Notes: a model not told the origin generated them from the letters alone. DNA of 64,000 nt from CAVQJU01 sp963729215 (GCA_963729215.1 CAVSND010000016.1:1-64000), one strand, 5' to 3'. Positions 30,323 to 38,943 are shown, counted from the stretch's first letter. A program made the numbers and translations.

Positions 30323-31192
30323 GTGGAGGTTCATCTCATCGACGGAACTTATGAGCTGTTCCGCCATTACTACGCGGTTCCGCGGGCACGCGACGCCGAC
30401 GGCCGCGAGGTGGGCGCCGTGCGCGGCGTGCTGGCGTCCGTCCTGGCGATGATCAACGGGGGCGCCACGCACGTGGGCGTAGCCACCGATCACATCATCG
30501 AATCGTTCCGGAATCGTCTCTGGCCCGGATACAAGACCGGCGAGGGCATCGAGCCCGACCTGTGGGCGCAGTTCCCGCTGCTCGAAGAGGCGCTCACGGA
30601 GCTGGGCGTCGCCGTGTGGCCCATGATTGAGTTCGAGGCTGACGATGCCCTGGCGACGGCGAGCGCGGTTGCGGCCCGGAGCCCCGACGTGGACCGCGTC
30701 CTGATCTGCACGCCGGACAAGGACCTGGCCCAGTGTGTCCGGGGGACACGCGTGGTTCAGCTGATTCGCCGAACGCGATCGATCAGAGACGAGGCGGGAG
30801 TCGTCGAGAAGTTCGGCGTGCGCCCCGCGTCGATTCCCGACTACCTGGCGCTTGTCGGCGACGCCGCCGATGGATATCCGGGCCTTCCGGGCTGGGGCGC
30901 CAAGTCCTCCGCCGCCGTCCTGGCCAAATACCACCACCTCGAAGCGATCCCCGCCGATGGTGCGTCGTGGGGCGTCAACGCGGCGCACGCGGGCGCGCTC
31001 GCGCGGACGCTGGTCCGCGAACGCGAGCACGCCCTGCTGTTTCGCGATCTCGCGACGCTTCGCACGGACCTGCAACTGTTCGACTCAATCGAGGAGCTGC
31101 GCTGGAAGGGTCCGCGTCCGTCGTTCGCCGCGCTCGGCGCCAGGCTCGACGCAGCCGCGAGTGCCGCGACTGACCGCGCCGCGCGAATGTAA
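30323..31192 (+). CDS. 5'-3' exonuclease (FEN/PIN-like, Pol I exonuclease-domain type)
   Basis: GTG 30323 gives 289 residues with the FEN superfamily acidic sites: VHLIDGTYELFRHYYAV, RNRLWPGYKTGEGIEPDLWA, MIEFEADDALATAS, VLICTPDKDLAQCV and the helix-three-turn-helix VGDAADGYPGLPGWGAKSSA. It has no polymerase domain. Such stand-alone proteins trim flaps or 5' ends. Its divergent position beside the LigD-type polymerase and ligase suggests a joint role in DNA end repair. The stop TAA 31190-31192 is already inside the following inverted-repeat element. Confidence 0.9.
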   Translation: MEVHLIDGTYELFRHYYAVPRARDADGREVGAVRGVLASVLAMINGGATHVGVATDHIIESFRNRLWPGYKTGEGIEPDLWAQFPLLEEALTELGVAVWPMIEFEADDALATASAVAARSPDVDRVLICTPDKDLAQCVRGTRVVQLIRRTRSIRDEAGVVEKFGVRPASIPDYLALVGDAADGYPGLPGWGAKSSAAVLAKYHHLEAIPADGASWGVNAAHAGALARTLVREREHALLFRDLATLRTDLQLFDSIEELRWKGPRPSFAALGARLDAAASAATDRAARM

Positions 31193-31262
31193 AACGGTGA
31201 ACGCAGAACGCAAAATGTAAGACGGCTCGTCACAGGTTCTACGTTCTACGTTTTACGTTAGC
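31186..31262. repeat. Intergenic inverted element built from short repeated words (TCTACGTT type)
   Basis: The right arm GGTTCTACGTTCTACGTTTT pairs imperfectly with the left arm AATGTAAAACGGTGAACGCA around a short loop. Each arm repeats a near-8-base word. It lies between convergent genes and supplies the exonuclease stop codon. It could act as a transcription terminator as well as a repeat. Confidence 0.6.
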
Positions 31263-31263
31263 G

Positions 31264-32328
31264 CTATCGCACCTTGTGGCCGTCCACGCGAGTGGCGGTC
31301 GCAGGATCGTTCCGATCCTCGCGCCACGTCGGATGATTGAAGTGGATGACCGAGTCCCCGTTGTAGGAAATCACGGCGTTGTCGAAGACGATCGATCCAA
31401 TCCGCCGCCAGTTCCGAAACGTGCGTCGCTCGTGCGCCGCGGGCCCCGTCGTCTCTCCCTGATCGGTGACGTCGATCGTGAACTTCAACGTCCGCTTCGG
31501 CGCGGGATCGCCGCGGTCGAAAATCTGCGCCATGATTTCGTCGCGGAAATCGAGGTCGGCGCCCGCAATGCGCGGCTGTTCGGCCGCGACGAGCAGGCGC
31601 ATGAATTCCGGCGCGCGCGTCGGCGTGCCGGCGGGCTTGCCGAGCTCCGCGATCGGATAGAGCTGGCGAATGGTCGGCTGCTGGTCGACTTTGTTGAAGA
31701 CAGCGCCCGTCAGCAGCAGGACCGGCGCTCCGGCGCCGCGCCGTGCGAGCGTCGTGTCGGGCGCATTCCGCAGCTCCGCGTCGTTGATGAATTCGGTGTC
31801 GTTGCCACCGAGATCTTCCTGCGTCACGAAATTGGCCGTGCGGAGCGGCTCGGCGTGATTGGCGTCGGTCGTCGGGAAGAGCTTGCCGATCAACGCCAGC
31901 GACCGCGGCGTGCGGCCCCGGCGCGTCTCGGTGCAGCAGGTCGAGTAGCGCCCGATCACCAGCGCCGTGCTGCCCTTGCCGAAGTAGCCCGAATATTCCG
32001 TCTCTTCGGTGATGTGCCACTTTCCCATCAGGCACACGCCGTTGGGGTGCAGGAGCCGCCGAAAACCCTTGCGGTCTGCGCCCCAGCGGAGATCCGCGCC
32101 CGAATCAACGGCCCGCTCGCTGGCCTTGCGGAATTGCTCAGGTACAACCCCGCCCGCGACGTTGGCGAGCGTGACCTCGTAGGCAGGAAGCGGCGGCTGA
32201 CCCGCACCGCCCCAGACAGCCTGGTATGGATTGGCGAAGAGCGCGGCGACCACATCCGCAAATCGCGAACCCGCATACGCACGATCGTCGGTCGAGAATT
32301 CCTGCGGATCTTCCCGTGGGGCGTTCAT
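31264..32328 (-). CDS. Catalase-like haem-binding protein (y4iL-like group), tentative
   Basis: ATG 32328 has a TATAGT box seven bases upstream, which decides the start. The 354-residue protein has ADRKGFRRLLHPNGVCLMGK, matching the R..vHxxG region with the distal histidine of catalases. YFGKGSTALVIGRYSTCCTE (compare catalase RFST) and RTPRSLALIGKLFPTTDANH follow. The end carries EFMRLLVAAEQPRIAGADLD and ERRTFRNWRRIGSIVFDNAV. It lacks a clear C-terminal RxxxY haem-ligand motif. The family assignment rests on the middle motifs only; enzymatic activity is not assured. It sits next to 5-formyl-THF cyclo-ligase, with no obvious link. Confidence 0.5.
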   Translation of the reverse strand: MNAPREDPQEFSTDDRAYAGSRFADVVAALFANPYQAVWGGAGQPPLPAYEVTLANVAGGVVPEQFRKASERAVDSGADLRWGADRKGFRRLLHPNGVCLMGKWHITEETEYSGYFGKGSTALVIGRYSTCCTETRRGRTPRSLALIGKLFPTTDANHAEPLRTANFVTQEDLGGNDTEFINDAELRNAPDTTLARRGAGAPVLLLTGAVFNKVDQQPTIRQLYPIAELGKPAGTPTRAPEFMRLLVAAEQPRIAGADLDFRDEIMAQIFDRGDPAPKRTLKFTIDVTDQGETTGPAAHERRTFRNWRRIGSIVFDNAVISYNGDSVIHFNHPTWREDRNDPATATRVDGHKVR

Positions 32329-32335
32329 ACGGCGC

Positions 32336-32341
32336 ACTATA
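32336..32341 (-). promoter_or_regulatory. -10 box seven bases before the catalase-like gene
   Basis: TATAGT on the minus strand, seven bases before ATG 32328, with no Shine-Dalgarno between them. It is another leaderless-type arrangement. Confidence 0.45.
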
Positions 32342-32371
32342 CGCCGGTGTCAGACGCGGTCTTGCACGGAA

Positions 32372-32959
32372 TTACTTCGTGCGTAACGGTCCAGATGGCG
32401 TGAGCACCCAGTCGAGCCGCTGATCGTAATCAACGTGAGGCACCGCATCCACCCGCTGTTCATCGAACGCGAGCCCGATGGCGATCACCGGCTGACGCTC
32501 CCTCAGTTTTGCGAGCGTGCGATCGTAGAAGCCTCCGCCGTAGCCGAGCCGGTAGCCCATCGGATCGAATGCGAGCAGCGGCACCAGAAGCACTCCGGGT
32601 TCGACGTAAGGCGCGGACGGCAACGGCTCGCCAATCCCCCACAGTGTCGCCTTCGTGGGATCGCCCGGCTTCCACGCCCTGAACAGCAATGGCAGCCCTT
32701 TGCCCTGCATCACGGGCAGGCAGACCTGGTGTCCGTCGGCGCTGAGCTTCGTCAGGAGGGGCAGCGGATCGATCTCGTCGCCGATCGCGCAGAACCCCGA
32801 CACGATTGCCTGATGTCCGGCGCCTGAAAACGCCAGCCCCTGTTCGGCGAGCCGCTGAGCCGCCGTGGATCCGTGGCGAGCGAACGCAGCCGCGCGGGCC
32901 TGCTTCGCGGCAGTCCGTGCCTGGCCCTTGGCCTCTATCTGCGCTTGCATGTCAGGCAT
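32372..32959 (-). CDS. 5-formyltetrahydrofolate cyclo-ligase
   Basis: Converts 5-formyl-THF to 5,10-methenyl-THF with ATP. The 195-residue protein (start MPDMQAQIEAK) has ARTAAKQARAAAFARHG, VSGFCAIGDEIDPLPLLTKL, VCLPVMQGKGLPLLFRAW, GIGEPLPSAPYVEPGVLLVP and the family signature LLAFDPMGYRLGYGGGFYDR. Near the end VIAIGLAFDEQRVDAVPHVD is also typical. It is divergent from the hybrid histidine kinase. The start may alternatively be the ATG nine bases further in. Confidence 0.9.
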   Translation of the reverse strand: MPDMQAQIEAKGQARTAAKQARAAAFARHGSTAAQRLAEQGLAFSGAGHQAIVSGFCAIGDEIDPLPLLTKLSADGHQVCLPVMQGKGLPLLFRAWKPGDPTKATLWGIGEPLPSAPYVEPGVLLVPLLAFDPMGYRLGYGGGFYDRTLAKLRERQPVIAIGLAFDEQRVDAVPHVDYDQRLDWVLTPSGPLRTK

Positions 32960-33032
32960 TGTCGCATTTCGTGCACCTTGAGAAGACGACGAGAGATAGC
33001 ATTGCAAAGCATGAGCGGCAGAAGCCTTCCCC

Positions 33033-35332
33033 ATGGATGAGCCAGCGGCCCGCCGCGCCCTACGGCCGCTCACGCCAGGGCTGCTCGTGGGGTTCGGCAC
33101 GATTCTCATAGTTCTGATCATCGCGTTCGCGGCCGAGCGAACCAACCTGCGTAATGTGTACGACGCCAGCGAATGGGTCGCGCACACGCAAGCCGTGCGC
33201 GCGGCTCTGCAGGAGGTGCTCGCCGCCGCGGTTGACGCGGAGACGGGACAGCGCGGCTTCATCATCCTGGGGGACGAGAGCTATCTCGAGCCCTACACTC
33301 GCTCGCTGGGCACGCTCGCCGCTGACATCGCGCGGCTGCGGACACTGACCGGCGACAACCCGACGCAGCAGGCCGACCTCGAGCAGCTGCAGGCAGCAGC
33401 CATCGGCAGGTTCTCGCTGATCGCCGATTCCATCAGACTGCGCCGTGAATCGGGCTTCGCGGCGGCCCAGGCCATCGTCGCCACCGGCGAGGGCAAGCGG
33501 TTGATGGATGATATGCGTGCCATCGTGGCTCGCATGGAAGCGCGCGAGCAGGCGCTGTTGGGAACACGCAACGCCGAGGCCGCGCGGAGCTACCGGGACG
33601 CGCAACTGATCGGCCTCGTCACCACCGCGCTTGCCGTGCTGCGTCCTGGGACTGCTCTTCGCCGGCACGCGCCGTTTCGGCGTCGAACGGCGCCTGGCGG
33701 AGCAGACGGCCGAACGGCTGAACGTCACGCTCCGCAGCATCGGCGACGGCGTCATCACCACCGACAATCAGGGACGCATCCACCGGATGAATCCGGTTGC
33801 CGAAACGCTGACCGGATGGTCCGAGTCCGAGGCGGCCGGCCGGGCGTTGGAAGACGCGCTGGTCATGATCAACGAGCAGAGCCGGCTCCCGGTTGAAAAC
33901 CCCGTGATGCGCGTGCTCCGGGAAGGCGCGATCGTCGGCCTCGCGAACCACACCGATCCTGATCGGGAAGGACGGCCGCGAGATCCCGATCGATGACAGC
34001 GCGGCGCCCATCAGGGACGCGGATGGTGACATGGTCGGCGTCGTCATGGTTTTCAGGGACATCAGCGAACGGCACCAGGCCGAGCGCGATCGCATGGACC
34101 TCGTCGAAAAAGAACAGCTCGCGCGACGTCAGGCCGAAGAAGCGAATCGCACCAAGGACGAATTCCTGGCCACGGTATCCCACGAGCTCCGCACGCCCCT
34201 CAATGCCGTCCTGGGATGGGCAGACATGCTTCGCAGCGGCACGCTGTCCGACACGCGTCGCGAACGCGCGATCGACGCGGTGTACACGAACGCGGTGCGC
34301 CAGACGAAGCTCATCGACGAACTGCTCGACGTCTCCCGGATCATGTCCGGCAAGTTGCCGCTGGATCGCGCGCCGCTCGATCTACGAGCGGTCGTGCGCA
34401 GCAGTGTCGACGTCATACAGCCGTCCGCCGACGCGAAGCACATCGACCTCGCCGTGGACGCGGGCGATTCCATCCCGGAGTTCTACGGAGACGCGACACG
34501 GCTCCAGCAGATTCTCGTGAATCTTCTGTCGAATGCCATCAAGTTCACGCCGGACGGCGGAAGCGTGCGGGTCGGCCTCCGCCGCGGCGCCGGTGTCGTC
34601 GAGCTGACCGTCAGCGACAGCGGTCAGGGCATTCCTGCGCGGTTTCTCCCGCTCATCTTCGAGCCGTTTCGCCAGGCCGATCACTTGACGACCCGCCAGC
34701 ATGGCGGCCTGGGCCTCGGTCTGTCGATCGTGAGGCACCTCGTGGAAGCCCACGGCGGACAGGTGCGTGCCGACAGCGCGGGCGCAGGCAAGGGCTCCAC
34801 GTTCACGGTGCTGCTGCCGGTCGTGCACGCCGGGCCCGGCGCGGACCGCGCTGCACGCACGCAGGCGCAGACGGCCACCAGCGACGTCAGGAGCGCGCGA
34901 CTCAACGGCGTCGTTGTGCTGGTCGTTGACGACGACGACGACAACCGCGATCTGCTGGTCGTGACGCTCCAGGACCACGGAGCCGCCGTGCTCACCGCGT
35001 CATCGGCCGCGCAGGCGCTGGACATGCTGCAGCGTTCATCCGTAGACGCACTGCTCTCGGACATCGCGATGCCGGGAGAAGACGGGTATTCGCTGATTCG
35101 GCGCCTTCGCGCCAGGGAAACCGGGGAAACGGGGTTTGTTCCTGCGGCCGCTCTGACCTCGCTCGCGCGCGAGGAGGATCGGCTCGAAGCGCTGCGGGCG
35201 GGATTTCAGCTGCATTTGTCGAAGCCGATCGACGCGGTGTCGCTCGTGGAAGCGGTCAGAACGCTGACGGGAGGAACGTGGACCGCTACTTCACCAGCAT
35301 CTGAAACGCGCGCTCAACCGCCTTCGACTTGA
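33033..35332 (+). CDS. Hybrid histidine kinase: CHASE3, PAS, HisKA, HATPase_c and receiver domains, two frameshifts
   Basis: ATG 33033. Residues about 15-35 form a membrane helix (LLVGFGTILIVLIIAFAAER). A CHASE3 sensor follows (DAETGQRGFIILGDESYLEP), then a second helix region where the frame shifts near 33640. The PAS domain reads RSIGDGVITTDNQGRIHRMN, with another shift near 33960. The H-box is EFLATVSHELRTPLNAVLGW; the N-box is QILVNLLSNAIKFTPDGG; the G-boxes are SDSGQGI and GGLGLGLSIVRHLVEAHGG. The receiver has VVLVVDDDDDNRDLL, DALLSDIAMPGEDGYSLI and SKPIDAVSLVEAVR. No response regulator with an output domain lies nearby. The 3' end overlaps the convergent gene by 47 bp. Confidence 0.85.
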
Positions 35333-36398
35333 TCCTGAAGTGTTCCTGCACTTCGTCGCTCAGGTGTGACACCTGGGACGGATCGGATTTCTCCCTTGCA
35401 ACCTCGTACGCGGCGCGAATGGCATCCTCGCTGGCGCCGTGCGCCAGCTCCAGCACCTCGTACGGATCGAATTCCCCGCCGGACACCGCGACCGCGAGGC
35501 GCCGTTCGCGGGCTTCTTCGTCCTGCCGGCGTCGCTCTTCGGCTTCCCGCTTGCGCGCCTCTTCGCGTTCGCGCTCCTGCTGACGGCGACGCCTGGCGTC
35601 TTCTTCGTCCTGGGCCTTCTTCAGACGGTCTTCTTCCTCGCGTTCCGCCTGCTCCTTCTGCCGCCGTTTTTCCTCTTCCTGCGCACGTTGTTGCTCGGCG
35701 CGCTCGGCGACACCGCGCCTGACGGCTTCGGCCGCCTCGTGCCGGCATGTCTGACAAAGGTCGCCCGAAGATTCGACGTGCGCGCCGCACACCCGGCATT
35801 TCTGTGGCGCGCGCCGCGTCTTGAGGAACAGGAACCCGCCGCCGCCTGCCACGAGCGCGACCAGGAAGCCGCCGCCAATGAGCAGAACCGACGAACCCGA
35901 ACCCGGCGCGCCCTGATTGGCCGGGTCCACCGGCGTCTGGCCCGCCTGTTCGGTGATGGCCGGCATGACCGGCACGGCCGACGCATTGGCGTGATTCCGC
36001 TTGGTCCGCAGGATGGTGAGCTGATTGCCGAGACAATCCAGGTAGGCATCGCGACCGCTCCTCGTCCGGACCTCGTTGCAGGCCGCGTCCGCGGCCTTGC
36101 GTTCGGGCGGAGAGAGGCGGCTCAGGTCGCGACCGAAATCGGTGCGCAGCGACAGCAACTGCGCTTTCATGCACACGAGGTAGCGCTCGGCCTCGGGCCC
36201 GCCGCCGGCGGGCACGACGCTGCACACGTGCTCCATGAGCGCCTGTTCAATCGGTGTCGGCGCGGCCTCCTCGGGGGTCTCCAGGGGCTGCGCCGCTCCC
36301 TGCGCCGTGGCGAGCACGGGCCAGACCGACCACAGGCCGACCGCAATCAGCGTCGCCGACACACGTCGAGCGGAAGCCGCAGATGCCGCAAAAGGCAT
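35286..36398 (-). CDS. Membrane protein with zinc ribbon, long coiled coil and C-terminal J-like domain
   Basis: A protein of about 370 residues starting MPFAASAASARRVSATLIAV (signal peptide). It has an exported region with four cysteines (HVCSVVPAGG, YLVCMKAQLL, DAACNEVRTR, YLDCLGNQLT), a membrane helix (SVLLIGGGFLVALVAGGGGF) and then a zinc ribbon CRVCGAHVESSGDLCQTCRH. A highly charged coiled coil of about 80 residues rich in E, R, K and Q follows. The C-terminal domain (FDPYEVLELAHGASEDAIRA, then SDEVQEHFRIKSKAVERAFQ) resembles a DnaJ domain but lacks an HPD tripeptide. Function unknown. An upstream ATG/GTG start at 36434 is possible. Confidence 0.65.
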   Translation of the reverse strand: MPFAASAASARRVSATLIAVGLWSVWPVLATAQGAAQPLETPEEAAPTPIEQALMEHVCSVVPAGGGPEAERYLVCMKAQLLSLRTDFGRDLSRLSPPERKAADAACNEVRTRSGRDAYLDCLGNQLTILRTKRNHANASAVPVMPAITEQAGQTPVDPANQGAPGSGSSVLLIGGGFLVALVAGGGGFLFLKTRRAPQKCRVCGAHVESSGDLCQTCRHEAAEAVRRGVAERAEQQRAQEEEKRRQKEQAEREEEDRLKKAQDEEDARRRRQQEREREEARKREAEERRRQDEEARERRLAVAVSGGEFDPYEVLELAHGASEDAIRAAYEVAREKSDPSQVSHLSDEVQEHFRIKSKAVERAFQMLVK

Positions 36399-36460
36399 TG
36401 TTTCGATGGTCGCAGTGGTGGCCCCCGCTGTCAACCAAGCGGGAACAGTTTTGCGCGCAG

Positions 36461-37057
36461 TTACTCAATCAATCGCAGCCGCTCGTACTCGATCGGCGTA
36501 TCCGCGTCGGCAAACGCCCCTTCATCGTCCACGGGCACATCGCCTTTGGCGGAGGCGTGCGCGCGCACGACGCCTTTCGCGCCAAGACCTGGATCCGCGT
36601 GCCGCAACGCGTCGAACAGCGATCGATCGATCAGGACAGGATGGCCGTGCTCGGCGCCGCGCACGGGCCGCACCACGGGGGCGTGCGTGGCGTGGTACCG
36701 GTTGACCACGGCACGGACCGTCGAGACGGCGATCAGCGGGACATCAACCAGCGTGATGAGCGCCGCGACAACACCAGGCCGGTCGACGACGCGCAGACCG
36801 GCGAGCAGCGACGACAGCTGGCCCTGGGCGTAGTCCGGGTTCTCGACAAACGTGGCCGAGAGCTCGGTGCCCGAAAGCGCGTTCACGACCGCGTCGGGGT
36901 CGTGACCAACGACGATGATGACATCCGAGACTCCTGCCCGGGTGAACGTCCGGACGATCCGCGTGATGAACGTGTCGCCTCCGTCGAGCGCGAGCGTCGC
37001 CTTGGAGCGGCCCATGCGGGTCGACGCGCCGGCGGCGAGGACGATCGCGGGGATCAC
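36461..37057 (-). CDS. MocA/MobA-like molybdopterin nucleotidyltransferase
   Basis: The GTG at 37057 is favoured because a TACGAT box stands six bases upstream and the protein then starts directly with IPAIVLAAGASTRMGRSKAT, the nucleotidyltransferase signature (LAAGxSxRMGxxK). The 198-residue protein continues VSDVIIVVGHDPDAVVNALS, GQLSSLLAGLRVV, ALITLVDVPLIAVSTVRAVV, VRPVRGAEHGHPVLIDRSLF and LGAKGVVRAHA. MocA proteins add CMP to molybdopterin for xanthine-dehydrogenase-family enzymes, which fits the oxidoreductase encoded at 20.9-23.7 kb. MobA or another sugar-nucleotide role cannot be excluded. Confidence 0.8.
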   Translation of the reverse strand: MIPAIVLAAGASTRMGRSKATLALDGGDTFITRIVRTFTRAGVSDVIIVVGHDPDAVVNALSGTELSATFVENPDYAQGQLSSLLAGLRVVDRPGVVAALITLVDVPLIAVSTVRAVVNRYHATHAPVVRPVRGAEHGHPVLIDRSLFDALRHADPGLGAKGVVRAHASAKGDVPVDDEGAFADADTPIEYERLRLIE

Positions 37058-37063
37058 ATCGCC

Positions 37064-37076
37064 ATCGTAGTAGAAT
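37064..37076. promoter_or_regulatory. Two divergent leaderless-type -10 boxes in a 27-bp gap
   Basis: On the minus strand TACGAT (37069-37064) lies six bases before GTG 37057. On the plus strand TAGAAT (37071-37076) lies eight bases before ATG 37085. The whole intergenic space is only 27 bp, leaving no room for leaders with ribosome sites. Confidence 0.5.
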
Positions 37077-37084
37077 CGCAGCAC

Positions 37085-37297
37085 ATGAGCGAAATCGATC
37101 TGCACATCCGCTGTCAGCGGTGCGGCACCGAGATGGAGCTCCGCGATCCGGCCCCTGGCGCGCCGTGGCGACCCGACCAGTTCTGGGTCTGCCCGCGGTG
37201 CGGCCGCCATTTCTGGTCCACGTATCCTCCGCCGAACCGGGAAAAACCAAAGCCCGCCGCCGAGACCGCCAAACCCGCGGCCGAGCCCACGTCGTAG
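37085..37297 (+). CDS. Small zinc-ribbon protein
   Basis: A 70-residue protein: MSEIDLHIRCQRCGTEMELR, then QFWVCPRCGRHFWSTYPPP, with two CxxC knuckles (CQRC and CPRC) forming a probable zinc ribbon. The tail KPAAETAKPAAEP is low complexity. No name can be given. It is divergent from the MocA-like gene and eight bases upstream of the acidic small protein. The start fits a leaderless TAGAAT promoter. Confidence 0.65.
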   Translation: MSEIDLHIRCQRCGTEMELRDPAPGAPWRPDQFWVCPRCGRHFWSTYPPPNREKPKPAAETAKPAAEPTS

Positions 37298-37305
37298 TCC
37301 ACTCC

Positions 37306-37536
37306 ATGAACGCAGTCCCCACGCTCGTTGTCTCTTTTCTTATGCGTCGTCTCGAAGCCGACGATGATACAGACGAGGACGACGACGACGAGGACAACGA
37401 TTTGACCGACGACGACGAAGACGACGAGGACGATGTTGACGACGATGATGAAGAGCCGGAGACCTGGCAGGTCGGCTCAACCGTCAACGGGCCCGGAGTA
37501 CCCCGAACAGGGTATCCGTGCGTGCGAATCCCCTAA
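37306..37536 (+). CDS. Small protein with a poly-acidic segment
   Basis: A 76-residue protein starting MNAVPTLVVSFLMRRLEADD. About 34 of the next 37 residues are Asp or Glu with a few Thr, Asn, Leu and Val, ending EPETWQVGSTVNGPGVPRTG. The start is nine bases after the zinc-ribbon stop; ATG 37342 (MRRLEADDD) is an alternative. The coding region is made of GAC/GAT/GAG triplets, so slippage in length between strains is likely. No function is recognised; poly-acidic proteins may bind metals or basic proteins. It could also be a non-coding repeat, so confidence is modest. Confidence 0.45.
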   Translation: MNAVPTLVVSFLMRRLEADDDTDEDDDDEDNDLTDDDEDDEDDVDDDDEEPETWQVGSTVNGPGVPRTGYPCVRIP

Positions 37537-37714
37537 CAGACGTCTGAACTTGACTTTCCGGCTGTTAGCTGCCTAGACTGGCGCGTTTTCCAGCCCGAGC
37601 GGGCGGAAATTCGGCCGGTTCTCGCCACACGACACGTCTTCATTCGTAGGCGCCCGTAACCGGCCGGACACCCTTGGGATACTCCCCGGGGTTCGGAACG
37701 GAGGGCTTTCGGGT

Positions 37715-37921
37715 ATGCCAACCGGGACAATCGCGAGGCTTCTCATCGACAAGGGGTTCGGCTTCATCCGCGACGAGGGTGGAATCGAGCACTTCTTCCA
37801 CCGCAGTTCAGTGCGCGGTTCCGTGTTCGAGCTGTTGCGGGAGGGACAGCGGGTTGAATTCACGCCCGAGGATTCCCAGAAGGGGCCGCGTGCAGGCGAC
37901 GTTCGCCTGATCGAAGGCTGA
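37715..37921 (+). CDS. Cold-shock domain protein
   Basis: A 68-residue single cold-shock domain. MPTGTIARLLIDKGFGFIRD carries the RNP1-like KGFGFIRD, and GGIEHFFHRSSV carries the RNP2-like HFFHRSS. It ends DSQKGPRAGDVRLIEG. It binds single-stranded nucleic acid. Paralogue of the minus-strand protein at 38680-38880, with the same FHRSSV and KGPRAG blocks. The preceding 180 bp holds no gene that I can support; it contains the short palindrome AGACGTCT at 37540. Confidence 0.8.
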   Translation: MPTGTIARLLIDKGFGFIRDEGGIEHFFHRSSVRGSVFELLREGQRVEFTPEDSQKGPRAGDVRLIEG

Positions 37922-37972
37922 CGCAGCACTCCCCGAACAAGCACTTCGCGACAGGGCCGAGGGCTGACGCAA

Positions 37973-38683
37973 TCAGCTCTCGGCTCTCCCCTCCACGGCC
38001 GCCAGCACGGCCTCGAGATCGCTGAGATCCTGAAACACGACGTCGGCGCCCGACGCGCGTAGCTCGTCGGTCGTGTGGCTGCCCGTGGCCACGGCCATGG
38101 AGCGCGCGCCGCCCGCGATGGCCACGCCCACGTCGAGCGGCGTGTCGCCGATAATCACGACATCGGCCGGCGCAACCTGGGGACCTCCGCAGACTTCGAT
38201 GCGCGCGAGCGCCTGCGCCAACAGGCCGTTCCTGTCGTGCGTCGTGTCGCCGAACGCACCGCACGTGAAGTAGCGCCAGAGATCAAAATATTCGAGTTTC
38301 AGGTTGGCGCCGCGCTCGAAGTTGCCGGTGAGGAGTGCCAGGTAGACGTCGTCGCGCCGCGACAGTTCGTCAAGGAGCGGCCCGACGCCGGGCATCACGC
38401 CCTTGCGAGGTCCGGGCCGGTGCAATTCTTCGGCAAGATAGTCGAGATACAGCGGCTTGAATCGCGCGATCGCTTCGTCGTCGATCCCGTGGGCGGCCGC
38501 GGCGCGTGAAAGAATCCACGCATCGGTACGGCCGTTGAACGGCACGCCTTCGAACGCATTTTCGACGCCGTACAACTCCTCGAATGCGCGAGTCATCGCG
38601 CGACCACCCGCGCCGCCGGTGAGGACGAGCGTGCCGTCGATGTCGAAGAGGAGAACTGTCCCGGGTCTAGCTCGCGACGTCAC
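37973..38683 (-). CDS. HAD superfamily phosphatase (phosphoglycolate phosphatase-like)
   Basis: The GTG start at 38683 overlaps the stop of the upstream cold-shock gene (GTGA), so the two are probably co-translated. The 236-residue protein has motif I VLLFDIDGTLVLTGGAGG, motif II YLALLTGNFERGANLKLEYF, and motif III/IV DVVIIGDTPLDVGVAIAGGA. The cap region includes FNGRTDAWILSRAAAAHGID. Its substrate is a small phosphorylated metabolite; phosphoglycolate is only the nearest characterised type. Confidence 0.85.
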   Translation of the reverse strand: MTSRARPGTVLLFDIDGTLVLTGGAGGRAMTRAFEELYGVENAFEGVPFNGRTDAWILSRAAAAHGIDDEAIARFKPLYLDYLAEELHRPGPRKGVMPGVGPLLDELSRRDDVYLALLTGNFERGANLKLEYFDLWRYFTCGAFGDTTHDRNGLLAQALARIEVCGGPQVAPADVVIIGDTPLDVGVAIAGGARSMAVATGSHTTDELRASGADVVFQDLSDLEAVLAAVEGRAES

Positions 38684-38880
38684 CCTTCGCTGCGGACGTT
38701 GCCCGCGCGCGGTCCCTTCGGCGAAGGCTCTTCATCGAAGCTGACGCGCTGGCCTTCGGTGAACTGATCGAAGTTGCCCTGCACCGAGCTGCGATGAAAA
38801 AACCACTCCTGCCCGCCCTCGTCCCGGATGAACCCGAAGCCCCTGTCGCGAACCAGCCGCTTGATTGTCCCGTTCGGCAT
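38680..38880 (-). CDS. Cold-shock domain protein
   Basis: A 66-residue cold-shock domain: MPNGTIKRLVRDRGFGFIRD, GGQEWFFHRSSVQGNFDQF, QRVSFDEEPSPKGPRAGNV. The upstream region has AAGGGAGA as a ribosome site. It overlaps the HAD phosphatase gene by four bases, forming a small operon. It is the closest relative of the protein at 37715-37921, and the two sit on opposite sides of the phosphatase. Confidence 0.8.
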   Translation of the reverse strand: MPNGTIKRLVRDRGFGFIRDEGGQEWFFHRSSVQGNFDQFTEGQRVSFDEEPSPKGPRAGNVRSEG

Positions 38881-38943
38881 TCCAGTCTCCCTTGGGCCCG
38901 CGTATGGCCCAGCTGGGGTCTTACAATATCCGTTCCATCCGGG

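Noticed and set aside
32435..32827. Small plus-strand frames opposite the cyclo-ligase and histidine kinase
   Set aside because: They have no family resemblance, no ribosome site and lie wholly within well-supported genes on the other strand.
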